Source of the DNA: JANXXV01 sp038200305
Lineage (GTDB): Bacteria > Acidobacteriota > Terriglobia > Bryobacterales > Bryobacteraceae
NCBI GenBank assembly: GCA_038200305.1
Contig: JBBPYD010000148.1
Coordinates: forward strand, 1 to 64,000
Reading direction: 5' to 3'
Length of the DNA stretch: 64,000 bases
The stretch's first letter is position 1, and every line of letters begins with the position of its first letter. Of the stretch, positions 1-7,927 are shown piece after piece. The notes beneath the pieces are model-generated. The model worked only from the letters and a program-made list of their open reading frames with translations, was not told where the DNA came from and did not search any database. Both the position numbers and the translations under genes were made by a program.

Positions 1-119
1 GGGCGGGTTGCTTGGCGGCGACCAAGCAAAAGCCAAAACTCGCCACTTCCGCTCGGCGGAATACACGATGGGAAGCACGGGGCTGCTCAGAATTGCCTAT
101 TTTGCGACGGAAAGTAGCT

Positions 120-236
120 AGTGCACCGCTGCGGATCGTCCCGGGACTGGACGTTTCGCCGGATGGCCGGATTCTCCTGTATACCCAGATCGATCAAAAG
201 ATCGAAGGGCTGTTCATGATCGAGAATTTCCGGTAG
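120..236 (+). pseudogene. C-terminal remnant of a WD40-like beta-propeller protein
   Basis: The last ~35 codons before the stop at 234-236 read PGLDVSPDGRILLYTQ followed by a D-rich turn and MIENFR. This matches the closing blade and C-terminus of acidobacterial winged-helix/WD40-like (PD40) proteins, which usually end in a VSPDGRWILYTQ-like strand and a VENF-type tail. Nothing upstream in the window continues the fold in this frame, so it is a fragment. The 5' part may lie left of the window or be lost by rearrangement. It lies in the same debris zone as the transposase remnant at 580-874. The family assignment rests on one motif. Confidence 0.5.
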
Positions 237-579
237 AACGGTCACGCGGAGCAGTTCGGCACGCGATGGAGCCCGGAGAGGTATGTCTTTCTCGGAGTCG
301 GTGCGACTACATTGATGGGGAGTCTGGATCGAATCAGCGAACTCACCCCTCGTTCCCAAGCGGGTTGTGTTGTACACCGGCAGGTTCCGAGCGGTTTACG
401 CGCCAACCGGAATTTGGCTGTTCGGCGTCAAGTTGCCGGGAAACGCCCTACCCGCGGATATGCGTCTGCGGTTGCGGACAGATTGTCGGCTATCCGGAAG
501 TTGAGATTCCGCGCCCCTCGGCAGCGCGCGACCGGTCGCCAGCAAGCAGGAGCTTGCGAAAGCCTGACCATTCTTGTGC
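237..579. other. Gene-free stretch
   Basis: I see no convincing coding region, RNA gene or repeat here. Open frames on both strands have arginine-rich, low-complexity translations typical of GC-rich noncoding shadows. The part next to position 580 is probably the flank of the transposase remnant on the minus strand. Confidence 0.4.
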
Positions 580-874
580 CTACGCGGCTTGCTGGCGGCG
601 ACTCTGCCGTTGTTGCCGGGCCGCTTCCAGCTTGCGGTCGCGTTCCGCGTGGATCTCCTGCTGCCGACCCACCAGCATATCCTTCGGCGTGATGTAGCCG
701 GTGGCACTGTTCAGGCGGACGTTGTTGTAATGTTCCACGTAGCCCTCGACCAGACGCCGTGCATCGTCCAGTGACAGCGGCGTTCCGGGGAACCCAACCG
801 TTGTGCTCGTTCACCTTGCCGTAGCGTTCCCGCCAGTCATAGAACTTACTGATCGCCCCGTATTTGGTCGGGCT
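580..874 (-). pseudogene. IS transposase remnant with internal deletion
   Basis: The minus strand carries two pieces of an integrase-core (DDE, rve-type) transposase fused out of frame. The 5' piece (about 874-790) reads SPTKYGAISKFYDWRERYG then KVNEHNGWVPR, the N-terminal part of this family. The 3' piece (about 790-580) reads SLDDARRLVEGYVEHYNNVR then LNSATGYITPKDMLVGRQQE and a basic tail ending in a TAG stop at 580-582, the usual C-terminus after the DDE core. The whole catalytic core is missing and the frame changes at the joint, so it is inactive. No terminal inverted repeats were recognised. Confidence 0.8.
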
Positions 875-1119
875 AAGGATGGGTGGCGAAGATCCAACGC
901 TGTACGAGGCGATGCTGGCTTTGCAAAGAAAACACTGGAACAACAAGCCCTGACCGTTGCTGATGTCGAGGTAACCAAGAAGAAAAGCTCTGGCAGGTGA
1001 TAGAAGGATCTGAAATTAGATCATACCTGCAGTGAAGGAACGAAAAGTACCAGTCCAAAAGAAAAGGAGCCTCAATTGATTGAAAGACACCCGAGGAGCA
1101 TCATTGCCCTCATTCTCGC

Positions 1120-1776
1120 TTGCACGTTACTGATTCCACTGCGTCGCTGTTTGCGGCTATTGGTGGCGTTGACTTCGGCATGAAGTACGAGGGAGGAAGC
1201 CTCCCGTTCGATCAGCACAACAAGTTGAAAGTGAACGTGGCCAAGGACGCCATCACGGTATTCCAGGGTAAGAAGCGGATCACTATCTTACCGTCCGCAG
1301 TGACTGAAGTCTCGTACGGAAACGACGTTCACCGTCGCGTTGGGGCTGCAATCGGCGTAGCTATGGTGTCATTCGGCATCGGCGCTCTTCTGTTGCTCGC
1401 CAAGACAAAGAAGCATTATGTGGGGATGAGATGGGACAAGAACCAAGATACTGAGAGCGTCAAGGGTGGCATCGTCTTCAAGGTAGGCAAGGGAGATTAT
1501 CGCGGGTTCATGACGGCACTCTCGGGAGTGACCGGCCAGAAGCCCGTCAATGCTGATGCCGTGGGCAGTGGCGGCAACTTCGAAGCCGTAAGCTATCACC
1601 CCAATCCCCAGGCGCGCCCATTCCGATGCGCGAACGTCCTACCGGACTGGCTGGCTCCCGGGAGGCGCGCCCCTACCAGGAGTGCAGCCCGAAGCCAGCG
1701 CCATGATTTACCCGGTTGGCCCCGGCAAAACCGCATCGCTGTTCACCAATCCCACACGAGAGGATGGCTGGCATGA
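1120..1776 (+). CDS. Hypothetical secreted/membrane protein, probable N-terminal frameshift
   Basis: The product is unrecognised. The central part (from MKYEGGSLPF at 1183 to about 1590) looks like a real compact domain: beta-rich, then one hydrophobic segment (VGAAIGVAMVSFGIGALLLLA, about residues 75-96), then another beta-rich stretch. The open frame starts only at a weak TTG. A better N-terminus lies in another frame: AGGAG at 1065-1069, TTG at 1076, then a basic start and a hydrophobic stretch (SIIALILACTLLIP) like a signal peptide. The frames would join near 1138-1140 if one base were lost. The last ~60 residues are arginine/proline-rich and may be read-through beyond the ancestral end. 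Confidence 0.5.
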   Translation: MHVTDSTASLFAAIGGVDFGMKYEGGSLPFDQHNKLKVNVAKDAITVFQGKKRITILPSAVTEVSYGNDVHRRVGAAIGVAMVSFGIGALLLLAKTKKHYVGMRWDKNQDTESVKGGIVFKVGKGDYRGFMTALSGVTGQKPVNADAVGSGGNFEAVSYHPNPQARPFRCANVLPDWLAPGRRAPTRSAARSQRHDLPGWPRQNRIAVHQSHTRGWLA

Positions 1777-1909
1777 ATCGTTGCACCGCAGGGCGCGTGC
1801 TCGCGATCCTGTACAGACAGCGGTGGAACGGCAAAAAAAAACTCGAAGAATCGATCCGTAATCCAATCTTGATTTTGGGCTGGGTCCAATTTATTGGGAC
1901 ACTGGGGCT

Positions 1910-2371
1910 ATGGATCTCCGCCTACGTTGTAGCCAGAAGCGAACTGTGGAATCCTGCCCAGTTCTCGACACTTCCAACGTTCTTAGCGTCATCCCGAAGG
2001 GCGCACTTACCAGCCATAGCAGCATCCGCCTTGAAAGTCCCACTGGAATTCAGTTCGTAAACATGCAGGCGGACCTCATAGCGCACCAGTCTGGGCCCCG
2101 CACCCGATGGTGGTTTACGTGCCCGAAATGCTCGAAACGAGTCAAGAAGCTGTACCTTCCGTCCGAAGATTCCCGGTTCGCGTGTAGAATCTGTACTGGC
2201 CTTATACACAGGAGTGCCCAACTGGGCGGCAACCGATGGAGTGGTATCGATCCGTATCTTGTCGCTTTGAGCAAATGTGGCGGAAAGAAGGTGGGCTCGG
2301 GCGTCCGCCGAACAAAACTGGCGGCTCGGTTCTTGAACGGCGCAAGCAGTAGTGTAGCAACCGCGCCCTAA
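1910..2371 (+). CDS. Zinc-ribbon hypothetical protein
   Basis: The protein has a clear zinc-ribbon core: WWFTCPKCSKRVKKLYLP, then FACRICTGLIHRSAQ, giving two CxxC pairs about 25 residues apart. Short proteins with this WWxxCPxCxRRVxxLYLP/FxCRxCxGLxYxSQ layout are common, uncharacterised genes in accessory regions of many bacteria. The preceding segment (SIRLESPTGIQFVNMQADLI) fits the beta-strand region usually found before the ribbon. The first ~30 residues do not look conserved, so the true start may be internal or the 5' end damaged. The function is unknown; nucleic-acid or metal binding is only suggested by the ribbon. Confidence 0.55.
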   Translation: MDLRLRCSQKRTVESCPVLDTSNVLSVIPKGALTSHSSIRLESPTGIQFVNMQADLIAHQSGPRTRWWFTCPKCSKRVKKLYLPSEDSRFACRICTGLIHRSAQLGGNRWSGIDPYLVALSKCGGKKVGSGVRRTKLAARFLNGASSSVATAP

Positions 2372-2506
2372 TCGAATGCTTCCGGTCCTTTCGTTTCACA
2401 CGCGTTGGACATAGACTTTGAAGTAGCCGCCTAGCCCATCGAAGGCGAACCACGGGAACCCTACCCGTTGGCGGCACTCCACTCCTAGGGAATCGCAAAG
2501 GGAGCG

Positions 2507-3343
2507 ATGATCCTACCCAAGAAGCACTTCGGCGGAGACGCGCAACGCCGCATCCAGGAAGAGGAACGCATAGCCGGGGTTCGGCTTCAAAGAGACTCCG
2601 CTCCGCTTTGGAGAGAGTTAGGGAGTTTCCCTTCTTTCTTTGATCGCGATAAGTTTGACAGGCTGTTGCCTCTCTGTGTGACCTACCTCGAATACGCGCA
2701 GTCCTTGTTCCACGCGTATTGGGACGCCTTGCCTGCTGGAGAAGGAGACGAAATCATCGCCGGGATAGAGTCCAGGATTCCCTTCATCGTCAGACAAGTG
2801 GAGGAACGCTGGCGAACCGACCGCAACCAACATTTCCCGAATGCCGATGCGGCGGTCGGTGACGCGGGATTCATCGCCCGGCGTGCGGAGAAGGTACTAC
2901 AGGCGCGGCTCGATGGCCTTCTTGAGAGTCGAGTGGCAGACTTGGAAAACACGCTCCAGGTGTACGTAAAATCTCTCGATGAAGCAACAGAAATGGAACC
3001 GGCGGCGCTGCCCGATCCAGAACCCCAAAATGGCCTAAGCACCGCACCCGGCATTAAGGCGCGGCACGCGGTACCGAAAGCTACCCCCACCCTGAACGGC
3101 GGTAACGGCACGGGCCCGAAACCGCAATTCTTGAAGCGTGCATCGTGGCTTAAGGATCGGCTACGGGAGCGTTCCTGGAACAAACACGACGTGGCGCGCC
3201 AGCGCGGGCCGGACCACAAGACCGTACAGAAGGTTCTGGATGGCTTCCCCGTCCGAGAAGACGTGCTATCGAAGCTGGTGGACTCACTTTCGATGAAGCA
3301 TGGTCACGTTAAGGTGAATCTGCTCGATATTCCTCACGACTGA
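2507..3343 (+). CDS. Hypothetical protein with C-terminal HTH-like segment
   Basis: This 278-aa soluble protein is not recognised as a named family. The N-terminal ~150 residues are helical and charged. A proline/glycine-rich linker follows (about residues 165-205). The C-terminal ~65 residues (RASWLKDRLRERSWNKHDVA, then an RGPDHKTVQKVLDGFPVR region and a leucine-rich helix) resemble a helix-turn-helix domain of the XRE/Cro type, with DVARQRGPDHKTVQKVLDG as the likely recognition part. It sits just upstream of the excisionase-like gene and is probably accessory cargo. A DNA-binding regulatory role is inferred from the C-terminus only. Confidence 0.6.
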   Translation: MILPKKHFGGDAQRRIQEEERIAGVRLQRDSAPLWRELGSFPSFFDRDKFDRLLPLCVTYLEYAQSLFHAYWDALPAGEGDEIIAGIESRIPFIVRQVEERWRTDRNQHFPNADAAVGDAGFIARRAEKVLQARLDGLLESRVADLENTLQVYVKSLDEATEMEPAALPDPEPQNGLSTAPGIKARHAVPKATPTLNGGNGTGPKPQFLKRASWLKDRLRERSWNKHDVARQRGPDHKTVQKVLDGFPVREDVLSKLVDSLSMKHGHVKVNLLDIPHD

Positions 3344-3350
3344 GTTTCCC

Positions 3351-3370
3351 AATCTCTCCCAATCTCTCCC
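3351..3370. repeat. Short tandem repeat after the HTH-like gene
   Basis: The 10-mer aatctctccc is present twice in direct tandem immediately downstream of the stop at 3343, and the pattern continues loosely into aaaatctcac and ttcttcccag. It lies in the 100-bp gap before the excisionase-like gene. No function is evident. Confidence 0.5.
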
Positions 3371-3447
3371 AGGAAAATCTCACTTCTTCCCAGGGCTAGT
3401 AACGCAATCTGATGGTGTCCCAACAGGGGGCAACCAAGGATTACGAA

Positions 3448-3666
3448 ATGGCAGCAGTACACAATACACTCGAAACACTCCTGAATGAGCATGACGTGGC
3501 GCGCATCACCGATCTGTCCGTCGGGTCGGTCCGTCGCTGGCGACTTCTGCGGCAGGGACCGAAGTACATCAAGATCGGCGCGGCGGTCCGCTACAAAGCC
3601 GAAGATATTTCCGCATGGCTCGAATCCCGTCCGTCCGGTGGCGGGCACCAGATGGAGGCGCGTTAG
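3448..3666 (+). CDS. Excisionase/AlpA-like helix-turn-helix protein
   Basis: This 72-aa protein has a single MerR-like winged HTH of the type found in phage excisionases and AlpA regulators: LNEHDVARITDLSVGSVRRW, then a wing, then KIGAAVRYKAEDISAWLESR. The KIGxxVRYxxxDIxAWL ending is diagnostic for this group. I chose ATG 3448 rather than 3412 because AAGGA lies 8 bp upstream of it. It ends one base before the CHC2 protein starts, so the two are probably co-transcribed. Excisionases of this kind control excision by a partner tyrosine integrase; the matching but broken integrase lies at 6050-7228. Confidence 0.75.
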   Translation: MAAVHNTLETLLNEHDVARITDLSVGSVRRWRLLRQGPKYIKIGAAVRYKAEDISAWLESRPSGGGHQMEAR

Positions 3667-4332
3667 ATGGGGGATTCGGCCATCACCTTCGCTTCGGGCG
3701 AAGTCTCCAGCTACTACGCACTGAGCGCACCGGCATTGAAGCAGTCAGGGAAACGCTGGCGCGGGGCCTGTCCGATCCACGGCGGCGGTCAGAATAGCAA
3801 TAGCTTTGCAGTGAGGGCTGAGAATGGGTCCTGGTTTTGCCACTCGCACTGTGGAAGCGGCGGTGACATCATCTCACTGGAGATGGCCCTCTCCGGGGCG
3901 GGATTCGTTGAGGCGCGGAATACCGTGTTTGCAACCATCGGGCGTGCCCTTCCACGGCGAGGCCAAGCCACTCACAGGGGCATCGTTGAACACGGGCAAG
4001 ACGTGAAAGATGCACGGCTATGGCGGCGCGGTCTGCCACGAAAGCTTGAGCGCGAGCTTGACCTGGAAAAAGCCCGTGCGTTTGATTTCACTTCCGGGGA
4101 AGTGCGGAGCGATGAATGCATCAGAGCGTTGACCTGGCTCGAATCAAGTGCTTGCAAGCTGAGCGGGGCATCTCTGGTTGCCGCGTACCGCGATGCCATC
4201 GCGAACCATCCCGACCAGGCGCGGGATGTGGTCAGGCAGGAAAGAGAGTCTGAAGAGCATGCCGTGCGGATCGGTGTTTATATCATCCGGATGCTGGAGA
4301 GTGCAACGGCGAACAGACGGGGGGGCGCATGA
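3667..4332 (+). CDS. CHC2 zinc-finger primase-like protein
   Basis: The N-terminal ~75 residues match the DnaG-type CHC2 zinc finger: RGACPIHGGGQNSNSFAVR, then GSWFCHSHCGSGGDIISL. C35, H38, C58 and C62 are the likely zinc ligands; the last pair is spaced CxxxC rather than the usual CxxC. At 221 aa the protein lacks a TOPRIM catalytic domain, so it is not a full primase. It may be the recognition half of an element-encoded replication protein. The C-terminal half is helical and unrecognised. The stop overlaps the next start as ATGA (4329-4332), indicating translational coupling with the ATPase gene. Confidence 0.7.
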   Translation: MGDSAITFASGEVSSYYALSAPALKQSGKRWRGACPIHGGGQNSNSFAVRAENGSWFCHSHCGSGGDIISLEMALSGAGFVEARNTVFATIGRALPRRGQATHRGIVEHGQDVKDARLWRRGLPRKLERELDLEKARAFDFTSGEVRSDECIRALTWLESSACKLSGASLVAAYRDAIANHPDQARDVVRQERESEEHAVRIGVYIIRMLESATANRRGGA

Positions 4333-5658
4333 CTAGCTTCGATGACCTCGAAGTAGACCTCGCTGACGTCGAAGCCTCAAGAGAGGGGCCGGAAGTGGAA
4401 CGCAGCCGGAAGAAGTCTGCTGCGTGGCCGGACCCTTTGGCACCGGAAGCCTACCACGGCTTAATTGGTGAGATCGTCCGGGCCATTGAACCCCACACCG
4501 AATCCGATAACGCGGGGCTGGCGATACAACTGTTGATTGGCTTCGGAAGCGTGATAGGGCGTTGTAGTCACTTCGTCGCTGAATCGGATCAGCACTACTC
4601 AAATCTTTTCGCCGTACTTGTTGGGCGGACAGCAAAGGGGCGCAAAGGTACAAGCTGGGGAATTATAGGGAAGCTTCTGGCTGCCGTTGATCCGGATTGG
4701 TTCACGAACCGTGTCGTATCAGGCGCATCAACCGGCGAAGGACTTATCTGGCATGTTCGTGACCCGATTGAGACGCGCGAACCGATTCGTATTAAGGGAA
4801 AGATCAGCGAATACCACCGTCATATCGGACGACGGCATTTCTGACAAACGGCTGCTGATACAGGAACCCGAGTTTGCCCGATTGCTTCAGGTTTCGAGGC
4901 GAGAGGGAAACACGTTGTCCGCAATCGTTCGTCAGGCATGGGACACCGGGCGGCTGCGAACACTCACGAAAACGAGCGCGGCTTCAGCAACCGACGCGCA
5001 CGTCTCGATAATCGGGCATATCACCTGTGAGGAACTACGGCGGGAACTCAGCGACACGGCGGCGGCGAACGGATTTGCGAATCGGTTCTTGTTTGTGTGC
5101 GTCGCACGCTCGAAGTGCCTACCAGAGGGCGGCGCGTTTCGGGAGGTAGACTCCGCGCCGTTCATCTCTCGTCTCCAGAAGGCTCGCGCCTTTGCGTGCG
5201 GAACTGGGGAGATTCGACGCGATGACGGCGCACGGGCTATTTGGCACGCAGTATACGGCGAACTATCGCAAGGACGTTCGGGGATGGCCGGGGCTTGCAC
5301 AGCACGCGCCGAGGCTCAGGTGATGCGTCTGGCGTGTCTGTACGCAGTGTTAGATTGCTCCAGTCTTATCAGAGTTGAACATCTGACCGCAGCGCTCGCC
5401 GTCTGGCAGTACTGCGAAGATTCCGCCGGATTCATCTTCGGGGATTCCACGGGCGACTCGTTAGCTGACGAAATCCTGACGGTGCTAAAAATGACCCCAC
5501 CAGGCATGACCCGAAACGACATTCGAGAACACTTTCAACGACACAAGCGATCCGGGGAGATCGACAGAGCGTTAGCCGTACTCGAAAAGAGCGGACTCGC
5601 AAAAGCCCAAAAAGAGATTACGGGCGGGCGGCCCTCAGAGCGATGGTTTCTCGTATGA
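4329..5658 (+). pseudogene. DUF3987-like ATPase/helicase-associated protein, frameshifted
   Basis: Two frames together make one protein. The first (4329-4844) contains a P-loop-like segment (VGRTAKGRKGTSWG) and ends in ETREPIRIKGKISEY. The second resumes at about 4816 with TVISDDGISDKRLLIQEPEF, then a long helical C-terminal region to 5658. The KGK..Y-[x]TVI..G..DKRLL..EPEF junction is continuous in relatives of this element-encoded family, which places the lesion at about 4815 (one extra base or two missing). The C-terminus (GMTRNDIREHFQRHKRSGEI) looks like a small winged-helix region. The family usually sits beside CHC2 proteins in integrated elements. The frameshift could be real decay or a sequencing error. 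Confidence 0.7.
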
Positions 5659-6023
5659 CTCGCGCCATAAGCGCCGTAAGCGCGGTAAGTACCAATGACG
5701 AGCTAGTTACGGCGCATATGGCGCTTATCGCGCAGGTACGTTCAGATCCCAGTGCGGGCCGATACTTGGACATTGTGCGGCGAGTTGTATCTTTGCATCG
5801 CACGCCTGCGTCAAATCCGGCGGCCATCAACCTACTGGAACCCTTGACACCAGAGTCGCCGCGAGCTTTGCGAGACATCTCCGCTTTCTCACGCGCTATC
5901 CCGTGGGCCGAATGGAAAGCAACTGCACTGAATCGAATCTGGCAAGAACACGCTACGACTTCAAAGCCCGCGCGAATCACGGCGGACACGGTGCGTCATG
6001 GGGAGCGGAAGGCCAGTCTTTGA
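5655..6023 (+). CDS. Hypothetical protein of the integrated element
   Basis: This 122-aa protein is unrecognised. ATG 5655 is chosen because it overlaps the upstream stop as ATGA (5655-5658), the same arrangement used at 4329; ATG 5643 is also in frame. The sequence is mostly helical with no membrane segment and no clear motif. Its start contains short near-repeats (gcgccgtaagcgcggtaag) also visible in the DNA. It lies between the ATPase pseudogene and the integrase, so it belongs to the element. No function can be proposed. Confidence 0.5.
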   Translation: MTRAISAVSAVSTNDELVTAHMALIAQVRSDPSAGRYLDIVRRVVSLHRTPASNPAAINLLEPLTPESPRALRDISAFSRAIPWAEWKATALNRIWQEHATTSKPARITADTVRHGERKASL

Positions 6024-6049
6024 AACCGTAACGCCAGCATCAGTGCAAG

Positions 6050-7228
6050 TTGTTTAGAATCAAACAGAAGAACAGCAAGAATTGGTGGTTCAAGTTCACC
6101 TTGAACGGCGAAGAGATCCGCAACGAACAAGCGGATAGCTGAGCAACTACAGGCCGCGCGGAGGACCGCCTTGCTAACGGGTGCGGCTGGTATCAAAAAA
6201 AAGGAAGCCGTAGCGACGTTGGCCCAGTTTGCCAAGTCGGACTTTTTGCCGCATATTCGGACGCACTTCGCCGAAAAACGTGCAACCTTGGCTTACTACG
6301 AAATTCAGGTGAGCCACCTTACCGGCTACGCTCCGTTGGCAAATGCGGCGCTTGATGCCGTAACACAGGAGATCATCACGGGGGTTCGTGACGAAGTGGC
6401 GAAAGGCTGACTATCAGGTTTCAAGCACCAACCGCGCTTTGCAGGTGCTCCGCCGGATGCTACGTCTTTCGGTCGAATGGGGCAAGGGTAGAGAAGGCCG
6501 CGCCAAAGGTTTCGCTGTTGCCAGGGGAAAGGCGACGGGAGCGCGTGCTGAGTCCATCCGAAGAGGCGGCGTACCTGGACGCTGCTCGGAACATCGGGGA
6601 AGCCATGCTGGAAGCCTACCAGCGGGCTCTTGAGGGAATCCGGGCAACAGTGCGGGGCCAGCAACCCGCCAAGCCAGATGACCCTTATCTCTTGCGAGAC
6701 GTGGCAACCATTCTGCTCGATTGCGCTCTGCGTCCCGAAGAATGTTACCGGCTCCGGTGGGAGCATGTCCGGGATCGGGGACTACATATTCCCTACGGCA
6801 AGACGGCAAACGCGCGGCGGTCCATTTCGCTATCGGAGAGAGCACAGTCTGTGCTGGAGATGCGGCGATCCGTTGCCGCTTCAGAATGGATCTTTCCCGC
6901 CCCCACGAAGAGCGGACACATGGAACAATCGACCCTCAAGAAGCCACACCGCAAAGCATGTGAACTTGCCGGACTAGAACAAGTGCCGTTCTATACGTTC
7001 CGGCATACGTGCCTTACGAGATGGTCGGCTTGCATGGACCCCTATACGTTGGCTTACTACGCGGGGCACAGCGACTTTGGCACAACCCGGCGCTATGTTC
7101 ACCCGAACATGGAGACTGGAAGGGAAGCGATGGAACGGTCGCGCAACGCTCAGGGTGGGCATAGAATCGGGCATAGTGCCGAAACTACGCTTTTGATAGA
7201 ACTGCCGGAAGGGGGTGTAATTCAATGA
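6050..7228 (+). pseudogene. Tyrosine recombinase (phage-type integrase) with three frameshifts
   Basis: Four consecutive frame segments reconstruct an integrase. Segment 1 starts at TTG 6050 (LFRIKQKNSKNWWFKFTLNG). Segment 2 resumes near 6131 (RIAEQLQAARRTALLTG to TQEIITG). Segment 3 resumes near 6388 (TKWRKADYQVSSTNRALQVL to LSVEWGK). Segment 4 resumes near 6496 (VEKAAPKVSLLPGERRRERV) and runs to 7228. Segment 4 keeps the catalytic core: R in CALRPEECYRLRW, K in GKTANARRS, HxxR in FRHTCLTR, H in GHSDFGTTRRY with the tyrosine just after. The lesions lie in the arm-binding/core-binding part. The gene ends 16 bp before the tRNA-Arg 3' end, typical of tRNA-targeting elements. Confidence 0.85.
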
Positions 7229-7244
7229 TTCGAGAGAGATTAGA

Positions 7245-7322
7245 TGGTGCGCCCGGTAAGATTCGAACTTACGGCCTTTTGCTCCGGAGGCAAACGCTCT
7301 ATCCAGACTGAGCTACGGGCGC
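7245..7322 (-). tRNA. tRNA-Arg (anticodon CCG)
   Basis: The minus strand folds into a full cloverleaf: acceptor GCGCCCG/CGGGCGC, D-stem GCTC/GAGC, anticodon stem TTTGC/GCAAA around loop CTCCGGA (anticodon CCG, arginine codon CGG), T-arm GTAAG-TTCGAAT-CTTAC, discriminator A and an encoded CCA at 7247-7245. A TACAAT box lies about 12 bp upstream of the 5' end (7339-7334). Its 3' end faces the integrase pseudogene, so it is the likely attachment site; the tRNA itself is intact. Confidence 0.95.
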
Positions 7323-7354
7323 ACGTGTTACCTATTGTAGAACAGTTGCCTGGG

Positions 7355-7927
7355 CTACGATGGCTTTTTCGTGTGGTTCATCGTCGACGTGGTTTTCTTT
7401 CCGGCATTCCCCGCGGGTTCCTTCAATAACGTCTCAATCATGTTTCGCAGGTTCGCTTCTGTCGCGGTCTGATCGTCATTCATCGGTAAGCTCTGCTGCC
7501 GGATCATACCCTTGCGGTCAATCAGGACAATTTGCGGCACCGAGATCCTGGCATCCGCCGGCTGCTGGAGATAGTTCAGCACCTGCTCCCGCGGGCTGAA
7601 GCCTACTGGAAACGTCACTCCGTTATTCTTGATGAAATCCGGCACCAGCATCCCGGCCATGTCGTTAAATGCGACGCCCACCGGCTGAAAGCCTTTTGGG
7701 CCATACTCCGCGTAAAGCTTTGTTAAGAGCCGTGCCGAAGCCTGGCAATGCGGGCACGTGGTGAACAGAAATTCCAGGCAAACCACCTTGCCGTGATATT
7801 GGCTCAGCAGCAACTGCGCGCCCTGTGGCATTTGAGCCGCAAATTCGGGAGCCTTTCTGGGGACGTCTACCGCCGCCACAGGCAGAATCATCAAGGAAAA
7901 CATCAATAAAGATTTAGCAAGTCTCAT
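7355..7927 (-). CDS. Secreted TlpA-like thioredoxin-fold protein
   Basis: This 190-aa protein has a short signal peptide (MRLAKSLLMFSLMILPVAA) and an AhpC/TSA-TlpA-type fold. The core reads HGKVVCLEFLFTTCPHCQ (CxxC about residues 58-61), followed by a GFQPVGVAFND strand and the cis-proline region SVPQIVLIDRKG. This points to a periplasmic thiol-disulfide reductant or redoxin; the substrate is unknown. Its ATG abuts the TAA stop of the upstream paralogue (TAAATG), so the two are co-transcribed and arose by tandem duplication. The C-terminal ~15 residues are lysine/threonine-rich. Confidence 0.85.
   Translation of the reverse strand: MRLAKSLLMFSLMILPVAAVDVPRKAPEFAAQMPQGAQLLLSQYHGKVVCLEFLFTTCPHCQASARLLTKLYAEYGPKGFQPVGVAFNDMAGMLVPDFIKNNGVTFPVGFSPREQVLNYLQQPADARISVPQIVLIDRKGMIRQQSLPMNDDQTATEANLRNMIETLLKEPAGNAGKKTTSTMNHTKKPS

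Noticed and set aside
266..707. Several open frames on both strands
   Set aside because: Arginine/cysteine/proline-rich translations with no motifs, overlapping the transposase remnant; they look like GC-rich shadow frames.
1600..1680. gcgcgccc-type words as a possible second copy of the tRNA-Arg 3' end
   Set aside because: Similarity is limited to a few GC-rich bases; the T-arm sequence is not present, so it is not an attachment site.
1716..2060. 114-codon frame with a hydrophobic stretch (LILGWVQFIGTLGLW)
   Set aside because: It overlaps the zinc-ribbon gene in another frame and has no clear start or family; too weak to call.
4816..4844. Possible second selenocysteine TGA at 4842-4844
   Set aside because: The sequence after this TGA does not continue the protein in frame; the neighbouring frame does, so it is a frameshift and not recoding.
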